In this document: one piece after another, positions 24,930 to 37,574 of the stretch | How the letters are laid out: each line of letters starts with the position of its first letter | Position numbering within the stretch: the first letter of the stretch is position 1 | NCBI GenBank assembly: GCA_944470555.2 | Contig: OX104127.1 | Coordinates: forward strand, 51,512,934 to 51,576,933 | DNA length: 64,000 bases | Reading direction: 5' to 3' | DNA from: Heterobilharzia americana | Taxonomy: Eukaryota; Platyhelminthes; Trematoda; Strigeidida; Schistosomatidae | Made by a program: the position numbers and the translations under genes | Notes under the pieces: model-generated | Seen by the model: only the letters and a program-made list of their open reading frames with translations | The model's database searches: none | Told to the model about the DNA's origin: nothing

Positions 24930-25140
24930 TCTCACAGTGAAATGAACAGTCCTCCAACAGCCCAACTGTAGTATGAACGAGGCTTCCACTGACAAACATC
25001 CATCAGCCAAGATCACAAGGTATTGTGGTCTCTGACATAAAGGTGTCATGAACTGTCAAAATCGACTATTGAACAACATGAGTACCTGAGAACAAGTCAT
25101 GTTGATTTGTAGATTTTGTCAACCAGATGCGAGTGATAAT
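24930..25140 (+). repeat. Second dispersed repeat family, left-arm copy
   Basis: The blocks 'cagccaagatcacaaggt', 'gtcatgaact' and 'gaacaac..gagta' recur in the same order at 51990-52180, and the mirror copy is at about 40095-40305. No coding capacity. The nature of the repeat is unknown. Confidence 0.5.
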
Positions 25141-26869
25141 AACACCGGTTGGCTGTCTAGCTGGTATGCGACCAAGCTTATCATCGATTTAGCGGGACTA
25201 ATTCAGTCACATGATTCACACCAATTGGCCAGCGTGAGTGGCTGCCAAATACTCATGTTGTTCAGTAGTATATTTCGATAAGTTATGGCTTTATGGCAGA
25301 AAGTTAAGGCACAGTCAAAGTCTGTTCACACTCTTTTATCGATCTGTTTAATTGCCTGCTCTGTTAATGCGTTGATGAGTTGTCGTTGCACGACAATCGA
25401 AGTGGAAACCAATCCTCAATGGTTCCGTCTACTTTATAAGTCATGCAACTGCCATCTATTCTGATTTCTTGCAATTTTATCTCTATTCCAGTCCTACTGA
25501 TTCTTGAATGGTGAGTTTCATGATGAATGAAGCTCAATTTACCTAAGCTCCATGTGATTGCCACTTGTCTAGCACTAACTTGGTTGGTGTATTTTGGCAG
25601 TACTTATTCGAGAGAATACCAGTTTTTCTGTTGTTAGTAGCCTAGTGTGACTGGTTGCATAGCTGTTTATGCAATGAAATAGATGATTATTTATGATTTT
25701 ACCATGCTCTGTAACGCATTTCCTTTTGGTTGCTTATCTCTAATTGCAAAATCTCTAAGTTTGTCTACACGTTTATACACACATACTTTGATCAGAGACA
25801 AATCCATTAAAGTAAAGAAGACCAAATAGTCCGCTTGTGGGTTCGTCTGTCAATAGTGACGCGACATCCTTTTATCAGCCGCTGATAGATATCAGCGATA
25901 GAATCAACAATCCTTGTAGCATATCTAGTCAGTGGTGACCACTTTGACTGGTGCCCTAATCTGTCGGTTGAAAAACATGATATGAATGGAATCACATTCC
26001 GTTTACGCAATATACGCACTCTGTGAATGAATATACCACCATCGACTATGAAGGTGGTCGATTCTATCTTTTAAGGCTCAGTCAATCAGTGGATGGATAA
26101 ACAAAGTGGATATAAATCTCGACGTTCACTGGAACTTCTGAGAGTGTGGCCAAACTGGTTGTAGGAAGTTGGTGAAATGACCACATTGAGGTTTTCTATA
26201 CTTATCTCTGAAGCATAACAGACATATTGCAAAATAATTTATATAAATTCTGGTCAAGAGTTGGCCAGATTGTTTCATAAATGTTGGGTGGTGAGTGAAA
26301 AGTTGATATTAGATATGTGGTATTGTAGTGGGCGTTTCTGATAACAAGTGGATATAAGTAGTGTATGTCGAGAGAGTAGCAGAAATGACAGGGGATTACC
26401 AGCAATCGGTAAGAATTCTGCCCAGAGTAAAGCAAAATACAACGTGAACGTATGAAGAGCAAATCGAGAGAGAAGCAGAAGAGTAAATGTGGCACATTTT
26501 GCAGATGACTGTCTTAGTGTAATGTGTACCATATTTAACGACTGCTGTGCCACATGTTGAAAATGAATATTCTTTCCTTCATCACTGTCTTCTCGTTACC
26601 TTCACCATTAGTATTTACTGCTGGTGTTGTGTTCTCTGAGCTGGATGATTCGATCGTGGAGCTATTATTGTCATTCTAGACATCATGATTAGCAGACACT
26701 TGAGAAAGAAGTGAGCTATGAGGTTATCTCTGCCATTTACTTAGTAGTTTGTCCTGATTGCCTTGTGTGTGATTGTTTATTTTCTTCCAGGATCCCCCAC
26801 TGTTTCCATGTTTTGATTGGTTGTCATGATGACCTGAAATTGACCTTCTTGTTGCTTCTTATTGGTTGA

Positions 26870-27660
26870 CAGATTGTGGCCATATTATTATGTCTGTTCA
26901 TTACTGACTGACCTGAACATTAAGCTTCTAAAAATTCCCTGGCATTCTCTATATTTCCTCTATCCAGGATTGCCACATTTCCCAATCAAATTCATGTCCA
27001 CAGTTGTCCGTATGCACTGATATGAACGGGGACATATCATGACAGTTCACTCCTAGTTGATGTTCATATAAACGGACACGAAGAGTGCGACCCCTCTATC
27101 CAATGTAAAGTTCTTCGCAGTTTATTTTGTAGATAGTGTTTGGTTTGTCTCGCTTTGCTATTGTATCTTTTCGCCCACATTACAAAGAGTGAAGGATTTT
27201 GTGGAATTGTCAGATACACGGATTTCTAAAGGCTTGCTTAATCTAGTAGTGATCTCGGAGATGCGCTTCATGTAGGGTACGATAATCCATTTGTTCGTTT
27301 TCGAGTTTGACTTCTTGGTTAACGACGAATTATGTCAATATCTTTTGATAAAGTTGCGAGGATAGCCTTTCTCCTGGAAAACAGTCATTAAATAGTCTTC
27401 TTCTTTCCTCCACAAGTCTGCTGTAGAAAAGTGTGTCTCCGCTGTTTTGAACAATGTTTTTATACAACTGATTTTATGTGCTGTTGGGTTGTTGCTACTG
27501 TGGTTGAAGATTTGATTCGTATGACTTGATTTTTTGTATACTTCAGTTTCCAATTTTCCCGAATCCGTTCAAGTGATCAGAACATCTAAAGATGCAAGTT
27601 TATTATCTGGTTCCTCTTCAATTGTAAATTTTTGTGTCATTGATAAATTAGTACAAATCC
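26870..27660 (-). mobile_element. Penelope-like element fragment (left arm)
   Basis: The minus strand carries the region after the reverse transcriptase (ETEVYKKSSHTNQIFNHSSN, PTAHKISCIKTLF, YPRNFIKR; 27553-27335). It then carries a GIY-YIG endonuclease remnant at about 27135-27050 (YKINCEELYIG followed by RTLRVRLYEHQLG) and a tail with MNRHNNMATICQPI. The combination of RT C-terminus with a C-terminal GIY-YIG nuclease is specific to Penelope-like elements. The RT core is missing and stops interrupt the frame. Confidence 0.75.
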
Positions 27661-28745
27661 CAATGTTTGAAATAAGTAATTCCAGTGATTTGCACCGAAG
27701 TCTAGCCTGAACTTCTGAAGGGAAATTTAGGAAGTGAATTTTTTTTTGAAGAAGCTTGTGAGCAAAACTCTAGGATTGCTATTTCAAACACGTTGAGATT
27801 TACACAAATATAACTGGTAGCATGAGTCTGTTGTTATGACCACTGAAGATTTACCTGGTAAAATATGTTTTTGGATTTCTCACAAAATGGACTTATTCCA
27901 CGCTTCGGAATCCATTTCATAGTCTAGTTGATAGGATAGTAGAGTTTACCAAATGAAAGTCAACATCAGAAAGCGCAAGTCCATGTGAAAGCTTTCCAAT
28001 CTACCTATTGTATGGGTGATTCATAGAATTACGCATACAGACATTACCTCCATGCATCATTTATCGCCCACCATATAACACTGTTAGTAGCCTTTGATTC
28101 CACAATTTCCTGTCAACACTTGCGAAACATAACCAACTTATTTACGCATATATCAACTTAGCAAGCATATTTAGCCATTCCTGTTTGTTTTTTGGTGTAT
28201 TTTCCAGTTCAGATGTATGTAAAATTGATGAAACCAGTTGACACAGTTTCGAATTCACCACTCCATATTCATTAACAGAAAAAAACAACCAAAAATGCAA
28301 ACAAGCGAATTATCTCTAATTTTGTCCATACCGTTCCTGTGAATAGAGTAAGTTATTAAGTTTATCTGAGATGTTAGAAATACCTATTCAACAAAAAGCC
28401 TGAAATTAACGAATAACTGAATTCGCCTAATGAGTTATGCCACTGTGGTTGTTGTACTCACACACACACAAGGACCAGCCATTCGGTCGATAAATCACTT
28501 GATTGTCTTCATCAATTCATTCCAATCAAACATTGAACTTTGACGAATATTCTTCACTGCTTACTCAACATCAACTACAGGCCGCCTGTATCTATAACAG
28601 CACAGTTTATTTGTTGAAGTAACTAACAAAGGGCGAAGCCCATGAAGGCAATGTCGTCTCCAAAAAGAGAAATGTACTGAAAGCTTGTTGTTGCCTTCCT
28701 AGTTTGCAAGTTTCTTGAGTACTTGATCATCAGACTCGTAGAAAC

Positions 28746-30360
28746 TTTGTGTCCTTCTACTCCTAAGGTCTCTAGAAATCTTCTCACTAAGGCCTGTAAA
28801 ACTGACGTCGCAGTCTTGCCAACCTACTCGTCTTCACAACTTAATGTGAATCTGTAAATACTATTTGAAGTGGTATATGCACGATTTTGATCAGTTTGAA
28901 GACAAGACGTCAGATGAAACAGATGAGAATTAAATAGATAGTGAAGTAGACTTTTCTGTGACTCTAGCCTTCTCACAGAGTACCTGAGAACCACTCGTAA
29001 TGATGATGATGTCTAGTAAGGTATTTAAACATCCGCCAACTAATTTATCTGACAAGAGAAATCACTGTCGCAGATAATTGTTACAACATACTTAAGTTTT
29101 TTCGAAGAACTAATGGAAGTATTTCTACATTAGTCTAACTCACCTCTTCACCACGATTTGCGGAATTGGCTGCAGTTTAGGCAGGATTTCAGTGTGACTT
29201 TTAGCAGCGAAAATGAGTCGTCAAAAAGATAATTATCGTCGCTGTAACCTGCTTTTGTTTTTCAGTGACCAAATGGGGATTTTTCGTGATTGAGAGAATA
29301 CCAGAGACACTTCAACTATTAAGAAACGAGATAACTTACCATGGTTTTCCAACAGGCTTGCTAAGTTGAATGAGAAAATTAGCTTATTTTTTAGTTTCCA
29401 CATGCATTGCGAATTCAGGTTATTTTGCTGGAATTCAATGAATTCAAGTTGATATTCATCATTCGGAGAATTATTGAAAAGCTGAGACCACTGGTCAACT
29501 GTGCTTTCTTTGTTTGGCACTCATCAGCACTGTCCACCCATGACACCACCAGCGATTGAATTCGAACTGAATTACTGTTGAGTCCAAATCAGACACACTC
29601 TTCGAGATGGCTTTCCCGAATTTTTAACAAGATGGTGGGGTAAAACACCAAGTTGGAAGTGTCGAGAAAAATATTCAACGATGGCATGGGATAAAGGTTG
29701 TACTATATTGCCAACTGACAGAAGCAGGAAAATATGATGCATTCAATTCTCAGCTATTGGTTCAATTGCAAAATGCTCGCTGCAAAACCTGAAGATGCCA
29801 TCCTTGGTGTGGTCATGCTTACGCGCTGCTGAAGGGTTCAACATCTGAATGAAACAGCTCTCCACTTCTTCCAGATATTCAATTCTTCTTCTTTTGATGT
29901 CACTTCATGATGAATACCAAATCTCCAAAGTGAATGAATTCACTTGCTACGTTACATTGTAACGACTAGCTGTTTTGTAGGTTTCCATCTAGCCCCTACG
30001 CATATTGTCTCAGTGGAACGCGTAAAAGAGTGCGAATAAGATTGACAGTGACCACGAAAACCTTGCAAACAAAATAAGAACAGCAAAATGTCAACCGACG
30101 ACTCATAAAGACAATTGAAAAACGGTAAGTATTCACAACGAGAAGCAATGACAGCCTGAAAATCGAAATTAGAAAGTGGATAAGGAAGGCTTCAATAGCC
30201 TCACAGTAAATCTTGTTATGTTTACCTCATTGAAACCAATCAGGAAATAAAAAAAATATGTAGAGAATATTGAATGGTACAAGACTGTAGAACAGTTAAC
30301 TACTGATTAGAAAATCAACCGTGAAAAGTCATGTCCTCACCACTTCATAGTAATATATGT
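28746..30360. other. Spacer of the large inverted repeat, no gene recognised
   Basis: No family could be assigned. The longest open frame (29233-29520, minus, 95 codons) has no recognisable motif. A ~90-bp flank at 29530-29900 reads like decayed coding or repeat sequence but could not be placed. Confidence 0.4.
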
Positions 30361-30361
30361 A

Positions 30362-30675
30362 GCATCAGTAGCCTAGGGTTCGACGAAATTCAACATTGAT
30401 GCTGACCTTGATAGTTTTACTGGACTCGTTAAGCTAAAGGCATCTGGTCAAGCATCCTAGCCATTCGGCATGCTGTCGTGTTAAGTTTCACCACTGGTAA
30501 ACGACCCTCTGGCCAGTTAGTTGGAACGCATCGGTATTTTGGCACGACCTCACAAATATACTATTCCATCCGACTACGCTATTGTGTTCTTTTTTGGTCT
30601 CGTATTCGTAGGTATACAACAAGTTCGAATAATTAGTGATTGGCCTCTGCGTCTGTCAAGTTCACACCAGGACAA
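30362..30675 (+). repeat. Dispersed ~350-bp repeat, spacer copy
   Basis: Close match to 45196-45510 and to the reverse of 11410-11720. It starts at 'gcctagggttcgacga' and ends at 'ttcacaccaggacaat'. Its orientation is the same as that at 45150. Confidence 0.8.
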
Positions 30676-31559
30676 TTCTCAAGTATGTATGTGAAAGCTT
30701 CGTTTGAGTATCTAACAACTTTTTTTCGAGAGAAGTTATTATCGTCCCAGGGATTTGCCGTTTGAGAGTTTTCACAGCTTCAGTGAGAATTCTAATTTGA
30801 CTGGATGTCACTGGGACCATGAATAGTTTATATACAACGTGACTGAAAATTCCTACGAATAAATGTGTCCAATAGGACAAGACAGAGCGATTTATTGAGG
30901 TGTTGGATATTCGGAGTCAGTCGGCATGAAGCTGTAGATGTAGATTTCATGCTTACTGGAACCAATGGACAGAGCGCAGATTTTAATCTTAGCGAACTCA
31001 AATTCCTATAACTGGAAACTACTATTCGACCAAGTCTTTCACTAAATCCACTTATATGAAGTTCATATTTAGTCAGAGTAACTTAGCGATAAAGCCTTTT
31101 ATTTAGATATTAACTGTTGCAGGTTAGAAACAACGAAAGTCAAATTTTCATCTGCTTCGACAATACATCTAGTTGGTAAACGCTTACAGACGAACACATG
31201 TTCAAATCCTACAGTAGAAAAATCGGGAAGTCTAGCAAACAATAAAGTCAGTATTGCTTTCATTTTCTAAGAGTATTCATTCTTATTGAAGTGTTCTACA
31301 CTGTATTATTAAAAGCATACTGATGGCTGTTAGTGAGATTACACATCCAATGAACTGGTCTGAAGTAAGTACTCTTATGCATATGAAAAACGGTCCTTCA
31401 AAAATGGATCATTTCGTCAACTCTATGAAGTATGCCAGCTGTAAAAGCACCCATACATTGATTGTTTCACATATCCAGATACGTAATGCATATCCAATTA
31501 ATGAGACAGTTATGTAAACAGTCACTAAGTGGTAAACAAACATGGAATGATTTTTGTTC

Positions 31560-32330
31560 GATCTGTGACTGTGTATTGGTTCCCAGCAGGCCTTGAAGCC
31601 ATCACCTATCACCTCAAGCGCCCAAACGTTATCCACTAATTTGTTGAGTTACAACAGTCACCTATTTTGGAATGGCAATCTGAGTTGTTGCAGTTATTTA
31701 TTGACACTTGCAACTTACCATTGCTATACCGGATCGAATTACACGGCTGAGATCAACAGTCACAAATTTCGTGGGCTGGTGACACATCTTGATTTGGCCA
31801 CCCTGAGCCTTCTTCCACACTCATTAAATTTCGTCTAGTATCGCACGTCGAGGTAGAAGATGGCTTAGGATGGGCAACACATGTCCAACCATCTCAGTTG
31901 ATCAAGGTTAACAACCTCATCGAGCGATTCCAATTCTTTGACTAGTACTCTTTTCCGAACCTCAACGTTACTCATATAGTGACCCCAACATACACAAACA
32001 ATGCTACGAAGACCCCTGTGATCAGAAACCTGCAATCTCTCCATATCTTCTACTTTTAAAGTTTATGCCTCACAGAGTAGAACAGGGAAGAGTGGAATGC
32101 AGAGCAGTGTACTTGTTTTTTGATAAATAGTCGGATATCACACCAGTTGGCACTGCAGCTGACGCAGGTTGGCTAATGCCAAACCATACTTCTTTATTCC
32201 AGCTGAGATTTCATCAGCAACCAGTTCGTCTGGGTCAGCACCTACCTCGAAGTAAGTGAGGTGGTCGATTCATCCAGCGACTTCACTTCCCATCCTTCAA
32301 GTAGAAGTAGGCATAGACCACTCTTGAAGC
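31560..32330 (-). mobile_element. Non-LTR retrotransposon C-terminal fragment (RTE-like, different family)
   Basis: Read on the minus strand, frames give ELVADEISAGIKKYGLALANL, a Leu-rich block near VLLCEA and LKVEDMERLQVSDHRGLRSI, then CWGHYMSNVEVRKRVL and DEVVNLDQLRWL. This order (conserved 'second Cys/His' type C-terminal region with VSN.EVR..VL and LRWLGH-like blocks) is typical of the region downstream of the reverse transcriptase in RTE-related elements. It is a different family from the SR2-like copies, and only the C-terminal part is present, with stops. Confidence 0.65.
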
Positions 32331-33237
32331 ATCATCTCACATTTGACAGGTGTCAGCGAACGATATGCCAAACATATTCAGAATTCTTAGATAACAAGAA
32401 TCTAATTAAAAGATGGCTTTAAGCTAATCTTTACAACTTAAAATATTTCCCGACAAATTCTGTATATCACTGAGGATGGAGATAATATTTTCCAGTGTAT
32501 CGCAATCCAATGAATTTTATTTTCTGAAAAGGAGTTTCAAAAGCCTTAAAAGTTGTCTCTAGTGAGATCGAGTAAATTAATGTTCACGGTTCATATTTCC
32601 AACTTCTTCGCAATACTGACATCACCTAATTTCTTCTCCAAAGTGTTTCTCAGCTACCATTCGGATATATCATGTAATTTTATACAGCCATGAATATGGA
32701 AAGAACTAGTTGATTAGTTCATGGAGAAGTGTCTCACTGGTCTAGGCACTCAAATTCCAACTGATGAGTCACAGTTTCGAAGTTTATCCCACCTGACGAA
32801 GTATTGAAAGCAGGAGACGATTATCAGCCTCTACACAACCCGTCAGGATAATTACCAACTGCAAAAACTTGTACATGATTGCAGGCTACATTTCAATTCG
32901 AGATAATTTTTGACTACAAAGTAGTTTTACCACGAAATGATTGTATCTACAGGACCACTGAGAACCAGGAAGCACTGAATAGCAGTTTTGTTCTCCCTTT
33001 TGACTCGTCAGCAGTCAGTACTTTGAACTTCATGTAGCATCGAGCTCAGGGTTATTGAGTCCGGTTATGATATTTTTCACCCATTTTCTGGGTTGTACTG
33101 AATTTTGCACACATTGATTCCCATGGATTCTTATTATAACAGTATTCAAATCGCCTAACACCACCGACAGACATACGCCATCACATCCGGCTCAGCTGGT
33201 TCGTGCACATTGCTCAGGAATCCCATAGTAAGATGCA
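32331..33237. other. No gene recognised
   Basis: AT-rich spacer sequence. A 'ctgatgagtc' string at about 32760 resembles part of a hammerhead core, but the rest of the motif is absent. Nothing else was identified. Confidence 0.4.
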
Positions 33238-33318
33238 CTAAATACCCAGTGCACCATGATATTAGTGCTTCTCAATAGCTGATCTCGATCCACTGAAATT
33301 CAAAATTTTCATTTGTTA
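33238..33318. repeat. Long direct repeat flanking an RTE copy, left
   Basis: About 80 bp ('ctaaatacccagtgcacca' to 'attcaaaatt.tcattt') is repeated directly at 35522-35604, with roughly nine mismatches. The two copies abut the 3' tail and the truncated 5' end of the RTE copy between them. Confidence 0.75.
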
Positions 33319-35521
33319 AAATTATTATTATCATCATTATTTTTCGATTGGGTTCCTAGTGGAACATAGGGCTTCAGTAGCACGCCTCCACTACATTCCA
33401 TTCTCTGCAGTCTTTTCAATCTCGCTCCACGACTGCCAACAAGCTGCTTTCATTTCTTCCTTACATGATCTCCCCCATGCCACCGTCGGCTGGGACGCCA
33501 AATTCGTCGTTTCCTTTTTGGAACCCATTTGAGGGCCTGGGGCGTGATGTCACCAGTCGACCTTCTCAGTGTATGCCCAGTCCATCTCCACTTTCTTCTG
33601 TACATCCCTTGGGCGAAAGGTTCCTGGTTAGTTCGTTATCAGAGTGAGTTTTTTGTTGCTTATTCTTTCTCGCCATCTGGTCTTCTGTATCGAGCCTAGG
33701 TGGCAGTTGTTGATGTCTGTATGTAGTTTGCTGTAAGTGCTATTTGTGACGCGCCAAGTTTCCGAATCATATAGCAGCACCAACTTCACATTGCTGTTGA
33801 AAATCCAGATACTGTTCCTTGTGCTGAGTGCAGTAGACCACCACAGTGATTTCAGATTACTAAAAGCCTGTCCTGCTTTTCCGATCCTGGTTTTGAAATC
33901 CTCCTCTCTTCTAACTACAGTGGAAACGATGCTGCCTAGGTAGGTGAAAGAGACTACTTCTTCCAGATTTCTCCTGGTAATAATGATTGGTGCTTGTCGT
34001 TGATGCTGTTGTTGGTTGGGTATCTTCATCACCTACGTCTCATCTACATCCACCTGAAGGAAGTCCCGTCTTCGCTACCTCTCCTGTCAACTTACTACTT
34101 TTCACCTGTAGATCTTTGAGTTTGTATGATATTGGACATAAATCATCATCGTTGGGTAAATCCAAATCCTCTAGGGCATTTTGATCGGTCCAGCCAGCGT
34201 ATGCCCATCTTCTCGCTCCTCACAGTTTGTTGCATGATCCAGTCGACCACAATGAGGAAGATGATTGGTGATAGTAGGTGGCAACCTTGTCTTTCTCCTG
34301 TCTTCACTTCAAAAGCATCACTGAGCTTTCCATGGTGAGTCACTTGGCATGTAACATCATGTAAATAGTACACAGCTGTTGGATGAAGTTGATAAAAGTT
34401 TGTGGCACTAAAACCGTAGTGTTGAAGCAGCTGCCTGTTGCTTTCCTGCCTTTCGTAACTTCATGGCGTTAAGGACTTCTGCTTGTATCGAAGGGTTTGT
34501 GTCCACTGATAGTTCTGTGCCTGGGCTGCTGGTGGTATTTCGGGACGAGTTGCAGGTGGTGGTGGAAGTGGTCGATTCATGAGTTTTTTGAAGTGGTCAG
34601 CCCATAGTTCCATTTGTTTCTCCTCTTTAGCGGTAACTAAGTTTCCTTCACTATCTTTCGTTGCTTCCATCTGTGTGTTGATCTCTTCCCAGATGGTGAC
34701 CTGGTTATTTGATGTAATGTTGTCAGGTCTCTCTTACCTGCAGCCTGTTCTGCTTCACTTGACAATGTGTGTCGTCGAAGTGTCCTTTGTCTTTCCGCGC
34801 ATTCATCTTCACTTCTTTGTCCAGTGTAGAGTTTTATGGGTTGTGCTCAGTTCCGCTTTTCGTTGTTCATCCCTACACTGCACTGCACTACACTGGTTCA
34901 TCTTCTGCTTCACCATTTTCCTCTCCTCTATCAGCCTTCATGTATCCGTAGAGATCCATTCTCTGTCTTGTTTCTTCTTCCATCCTGGCACGGTTATGCA
35001 GGTTTCCTTCCACATCGCTTCCACAGAGTCCCAGTGTTCTTCCATTCAGGTTTCCTCGGGGATGTTGCCTAATGTCTGCCATTTTTTCCTGATGACATAC
35101 TGACTGATGTGAAGATGTCTTTTGTGGTTTCGTCCTTCAGTTCAGTTTCTGTTCTGGGTGTTGAACATGAACTGTGGTCTGTCAGCAGGTTGTGTGAAGG
35201 CCTTCAACTTGATTTTGAAGGTAGGTTCCTTGCACTAGATAGTGGGTAGTGTGAACCTACATCTGCTCTTATTCTTGATCTTGTGTGCAGTAGGCTGTGT
35301 CTTCATTTTCTTCAGACTGAGATGAGGTCGATCTGATTTTTAGGGTAGTGTGTCTGGTTTTTGGTGAAATCAAATTCATGTCTCTGGCTTTGTGAATATA
35401 TTTGTGTTTGTACGCACTGCCTTGCCTCTAATCACCAAGTCATTAAAGGTGCAGAAATCTGCAGAGAGTCCACCATTCTCATTCATTTCACCGAGTGCTT
35501 CTCGGCCTATAATGAGTTCTC
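33319..35521 (-). mobile_element. 5'-truncated, internally deleted RTE-like element
   Basis: Aligned to 14516-17744. It has an (AAT)n-type tail (33319-33345), a 3' region, a C-terminal domain at 34032-33628 (SFTYLGSIVS, NSIWIFNSNVKLVLLYDSET), a partial RT at 34373-34146 (DAFEVKTGERQGC), then a jump at about 34432 that skips roughly 420 bp of the RT palm including the KAFDSV region. It continues with linker sequence (WADHFKKLMNRP) and part of the endonuclease up to 35521 (GREALGEMNENG). The catalytic FADD box is changed to an LPNDDD-type sequence at 34141-34168. It cannot encode a functional enzyme. Confidence 0.85.
33946..35495 (+). repeat. Inverted repeat 2, left arm (~1.55 kb)
   Basis: Reverse complement of 48144-49693. 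Eight landmark pairs add to 83639, so there is no net gap. The arm lies wholly inside the RTE copy and includes the shared internal deletion and the mutated catalytic box. Confidence 0.9.
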
Positions 35522-35604
35522 TAAATACCCAGTGCACCACGATATTAGTGCTTCGAACTAGCTGATCTCGAATCAATGAATTTCAAAATTGTCATTTATT
35601 GTTG
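35522..35604. repeat. Long direct repeat flanking an RTE copy, right
   Basis: Partner of 33238-33318. The right copy follows directly on truncated endonuclease sequence. Confidence 0.75.
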
Positions 35605-36006
35605 ACATCAGGGAATATGCTACCAGACTGTATAGATGACGACTGATCTCCTGCATGCCGAATCTGTTGTTTACACAAATTTGACATCAGATAGAATTTA
35701 ATGAAGCTTTGCCAGACGAGTTATATCATAGACTGTCTCTTAAAGAACTATTGGATGATAGATTTACTGACTTTATAATAAATATGTTTGTTATAACTAC
35801 CAAGTATAAACCACTTAAAACGATTTTCGAGCACTATTCAGTATCATTATATTTTGAAGATTCCAAATATATATAAATCGGTAGGGTATATTGCAAATAA
35901 ACTTACCTATTGAACTGCTGAATCAACAATCACTTTATAACTGATGATCACAATAACATATCAGGAAGGAAGTCTGTTCAACAAACATAAAATGGTAAGA
36001 TGTTGG
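35605..36006. other. No gene recognised
   Basis: AT-rich stretch between the flanking repeat of the RTE copy and the 484-bp direct repeat. No motif was recognised. Confidence 0.4.
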
Positions 36007-36490
36007 CAGAAAACAAACAATCACACACAAGGCAATCAGGACAAACTACTAAGTAAATTGCAGAGATAACCTCATAGCTCACTTCTTTCTCAAGTGTCTG
36101 CTAATCATGATGTCTAGAATGACAATAATAGCTCCACGATTCAATCATCCAGCTCAGAGAACACAACACCAGCAGTAAATACTAATGGTGAAGGTAACGA
36201 GAAGACAGTGATGAAGGAAAGAATATTCATTTTCAACATGTGGTACAGTAGTCGTTAAATATGGTACACATTACACCAAGACAGTCATCTGCAAAATGTG
36301 CCACATTTACTCTTCTGCTTCTCTCTCGATTTGCTCTTCATACGTTCACGTTGTATTTCACTTTACTCTGGGCAGAATTCTTACCGATTGCTGGTAATCC
36401 CCTGTCATTTCTGCAACTCTCTCGACATACACTACTTTTATCCACTTGTTATCAGAAACGCCCACTACAATATCACATATCTAATATCAG
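36007..36490 (+). repeat. 484-bp direct repeat at the inner edge of the right arm
   Basis: Close copy of 38449-38932 (constant offset of 2442 bases), hence also of 26303-26786 reversed in the left arm. Similarity stops after 'ctaatatca', exactly where the right arm of the large inverted repeat begins. Confidence 0.9.
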
Positions 36491-37574
36491 TTTCTACGAG
36501 TCTGATGGTCAAGTACTCAAGAAACTTGCAAACTAGGAAGGCAACAACAAGCTTTCAGTACATTTCTCTTTTTGGAGACGACATTGCCTTCATGGGCTTC
36601 GCCCTTTGTTAGTTACTTCAACAAATAAACTGTGCTGTTATAGATACAGGCGGCCTGTAGTTGATGTTGAGTAAGCAGTGAAGAATATTCGTCAAAGTTC
36701 AATGTTTGATTGGAATGAATTGATGAAGACAATCAAGTGATTTATCGACCGAATGGCTGGTCCTTGTGTGTGTGTGAGTACAACAACCACAGTGGCATAA
36801 CTCATTAGGCGAATTCAGTTATTCGTTAATTTCAGGCTTTTTGTTGAATAGGTATTTCTAACATCTCAGATAAACTTAATAACTTACTCTATTCACAGGA
36901 ACGGTATGGACAAAATTAGAGATAATTCGCTTGTTTGCATTTTTGGTTGTTTTTTTCTGTTAATGAATATGGAGTGGTGAATTCGAAACTGTGTCAACTG
37001 GTTTCATCAATTTTACATACATCTGAACTGGAAAATACACCAAAAAACAAACAGGAATGGCTAAATATGCTTGCTAAGTTGATATATGCGTAAATAAGTT
37101 GGTTATGTTTCGCAAGTGTTGACAGGAAATTGTGGAATCAAAGGCTACTAACAGTGTTATATGGTGGGCGATAAATGATGCATGGAGGTAATGTCTGTAT
37201 GCGTAATTCTATGAATCACCCATACAATAGGTAGATTGGAAAGCTTTCACATGGACTTGCGCTTTCTGATGTTGACTTTCATTTGGTAAACTCTACTATC
37301 CTATCAACTAGACTATGAAATGGATTCCGAAGCGTGGAATAAGTCCATTTTGTGAGAAATCCAAAAACATATTTTACCAGGTAAATCTTCAGTGGTCATA
37401 ACAACAGACTCATGCTACCAGTTATATTTGTGTAAATCTCAACGTGTTTGAAATAGCAATCCTAGAGTTTTGCTCACAAGCTTCTTCAAAAAAAAATTCA
37501 CTTCCTAAATTTCCCTTCAGAAGTTCAGGCTAGACTTCGGTGCAAATCACTGGAATTACTTATTTCAAACATTG

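Larger units (their letters stand above)
22804..28745 (+). repeat. Large inverted repeat, left arm (~5.94 kb)
   Basis: Reverse complement of 36490-42431. More than ten independently checked landmark pairs all add to exactly 65235, so the two arms have the same length between all checkpoints. Compared by eye, one 73-nt and one 120-nt sample differ at 1 and 4 positions. The arm contains a Penelope-like fragment and diverged dispersed repeats but no intact gene. The outer edge is fuzzy by a few bases. Confidence 0.95.

Noticed and set aside
26202..26495. 97-codon hydrophobic frames in the arms (also 38740-39033 and 36298-36612)
   Set aside because: They differ between the three copies at several residues, end in non-homologous sequence in one copy, and show no family resemblance. 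Most likely they are chance frames in repeated AT-rich DNA.
28450..28470. CRISPR-like or satellite array
   Set aside because: Only a short (CA)n run is present. No regularly spaced repeats were found anywhere in the window.
32755..32790. Possible second hammerhead core ('ctgatgagtc')
   Set aside because: No GAAA at the right distance, no matching stem I strands and no cleavage triplet were found.
34579..35103. 174-codon plus-strand open frame (and its mirror 48536-49060)
   Set aside because: It is antisense to RTE linker and endonuclease sequence. The frame's Ser/Phe/His-rich composition is what reversed RTE coding DNA gives, and nothing resembles a known protein.
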